A stretch of 6,845 nucleotides of DNA from an uncultured Lachnospiraceae bacterium (GTDB lineage: Bacteria; Bacillota; Clostridia; Lachnospirales; Lachnospiraceae), in contig CAMNGO010000110.1 in the NCBI GenBank assembly GCA_946538445.1, positions 1 to 6,845 of the forward strand. The letters are read 5' to 3'. Positions 6,191-6,845 of the stretch are shown here, piece by piece (the stretch's first letter is position 1; each line of letters starts with the position of its first letter). Made by a program: the position numbers and the translations under genes. The notes beneath the pieces are model-generated. The model saw only the letters and a program-made list of their open reading frames with translations. It did not search any database and was not told the origin of the DNA.

Positions 6191-6195
6191 TCCTC
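6191..6195 (-). promoter_or_regulatory. Ribosome binding site of the MalY/PatB gene (GAGGA)
   Basis: GAGGA on the minus strand ends 7 nt before the ATG at 6181-6183. It sits in the 19-nt gap after the peptidase stop codon, and sets the start over two in-frame ATGs upstream (6220-6222, 6244-6246) that fall inside the peptidase gene. Confidence 0.75.
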
Positions 6196-6202
6196 GTTGC
6201 TG

Positions 6203-6845
6203 TTATTTAAAATCCAGTTCATCCGCTGATGGGTACCTATAAGCACCCCTGGCAGATCTCACTGCCCGAAGGATTGCTTCGCTCATAACTTCCGCTGCCA
6301 AAGTGCCTACCAGATCCTGGTCTCCTGCCACTTGTCCCACGGAAACAGCATAGATACTATCACCGTCCGCACTGGTATGGACCGGTCGAATGGACCTGGC
6401 ATAGCCATCCTGAGCCATACCGGCAATTTTACAGAGCTGGGATTTCTGAAATGCCGCATTGGTGATGATCACTCCGATGGTGGTATTACCTACAAATTTA
6501 TTGTCAATGATATCAATCTTTTCGTACATGACATCTTCTGTCTTACAGAAGGATTTCTTGTCATCAGATAAAAGACCGGCGACTTTTTTTCCGGTCTTCC
6601 AGTCATAGATGTCTCCCAGAGCATTCACCGCCACCACAGCTCCCAGCTTAAGCTCCCCTATCTGGACAGCATAGGAACCGATACCGGACTTCATACATGT
6701 CTCCATCCCTTTGATCTTTCCCACGGTTGCCCCGCATCCGGCTCCGTAATTTCCGTCCCGATAATTGGATGATTCCATAGCTGCTTTCGCAGCCTGGTAT
6801 CCCATTTCCTTATCCGGTCGTGCATGAACATCCGCCACCGTCAGA
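6203..6845 (-). CDS. P1 family (DmpA/NylC-like, S58) self-processing peptidase, 5'-truncated by the window edge
   Basis: The frame stays open to the right edge, so the true start is outside. The GTG at 6836-6838 is internal, since the reading LTVADVHARPDKEMGYQAA is mid-protein in this family. About 213 C-terminal residues of a usual 320-350 are present. Family marks are GNYGAGCGATVGK (codons about 6716-6751), LGAVVAVNALGD, GNTTIGVIITNA and ARSIRPVHTSADGDSIYA. Members such as DmpA and NylC are N-terminal nucleophile hydrolases that cut themselves into alpha and beta chains. Here the expected cut is Asn/Thr in GNTTIG, with the nucleophile Thr codon at 6482-6484, leaving a beta chain of 93 residues, close to the family norm. 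Known members act as aminopeptidases on short peptides or amides or as nylon-oligomer hydrolases; the substrate here cannot be read from sequence. It lies 19 nt upstream of the C-S lyase gene, probably in one operon. Confidence 0.9.
   Translation of the reverse strand, partial: LTVADVHARPDKEMGYQAAKAAMESSNYRDGNYGAGCGATVGKIKGMETCMKSGIGSYAVQIGELKLGAVVAVNALGDIYDWKTGKKVAGLLSDDKKSFCKTEDVMYEKIDIIDNKFVGNTTIGVIITNAAFQKSQLCKIAGMAQDGYARSIRPVHTSADGDSIYAVSVGQVAGDQDLVGTLAAEVMSEAILRAVRSARGAYRYPSADELDFK

Noticed and set aside
6836..6838. GTG as the start of the P1 peptidase
   Set aside because: The frame continues upstream to the window edge in family-like sequence, about 110 residues of the usual N-terminus are missing, and no ribosome binding site can be seen.

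Overview
The window suggests a chromosomal segment of a low-to-mid GC Gram-positive anaerobe of the Clostridia, most likely a Lachnospiraceae-type gut bacterium. I infer this from the mix of families (RF3, an MtnK-like kinase, a DUF1846/UPF0371 protein, a MalY/PatB enzyme and a P1-family peptidase), from the strong AGGAG-type ribosome binding sites, and from sigma-A-like promoters. I see no transposase, phage gene, CRISPR array, tRNA or rRNA. This reads as ordinary chromosome rather than an accessory island.

Layout: (1) prfC (peptide chain release factor 3) fills 2-1594 on the minus strand. It is complete, with its stop codon at the window edge. (2) A divergent intergenic region of about 320 bp (1595-1916) carries a good prfC promoter, a 12-bp stem-loop at the very start of the prfC transcript, and a possible 9-codon leader ORF whose last two codons are the prfC Shine-Dalgarno sequence. 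Facing the other way it holds a promoter with two inverted repeats near it. (3) An MtnK-like (S-methyl-5-thioribose kinase family) gene lies at 1917-3167 and ends in a clean intrinsic terminator. (4) After its own extended -10 promoter, and a leader with mutually exclusive hairpins, comes a DUF1846/UPF0371 protein of unknown function (3389-4873). (5) A shared bidirectional terminator (4907-4954) separates it from a convergent minus-strand pair: a P1-family (DmpA/NylC-like) self-cleaving peptidase, cut off by the right edge of the window, followed 19 nt later by a MalY/PatB-type PLP enzyme (probable C-S lyase).

How they may work together: the peptidase and the PLP enzyme look co-transcribed. 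A peptidase that frees amino acids, next to an enzyme that splits C-S bonds in cysteine conjugates, would make a sensible small catabolic unit; this is inference. The MtnK-like gene is also linked to sulfur metabolism (methylthioribose salvage), but it is a separate transcription unit and no mtnA or other salvage gene is visible. prfC and the DUF1846 gene have no evident link to the others. I did not find a clearly new multi-gene system. The most interesting items are the prfC leader architecture, the switch-like DUF1846 leader, and the uncharacterised DUF1846 protein itself.
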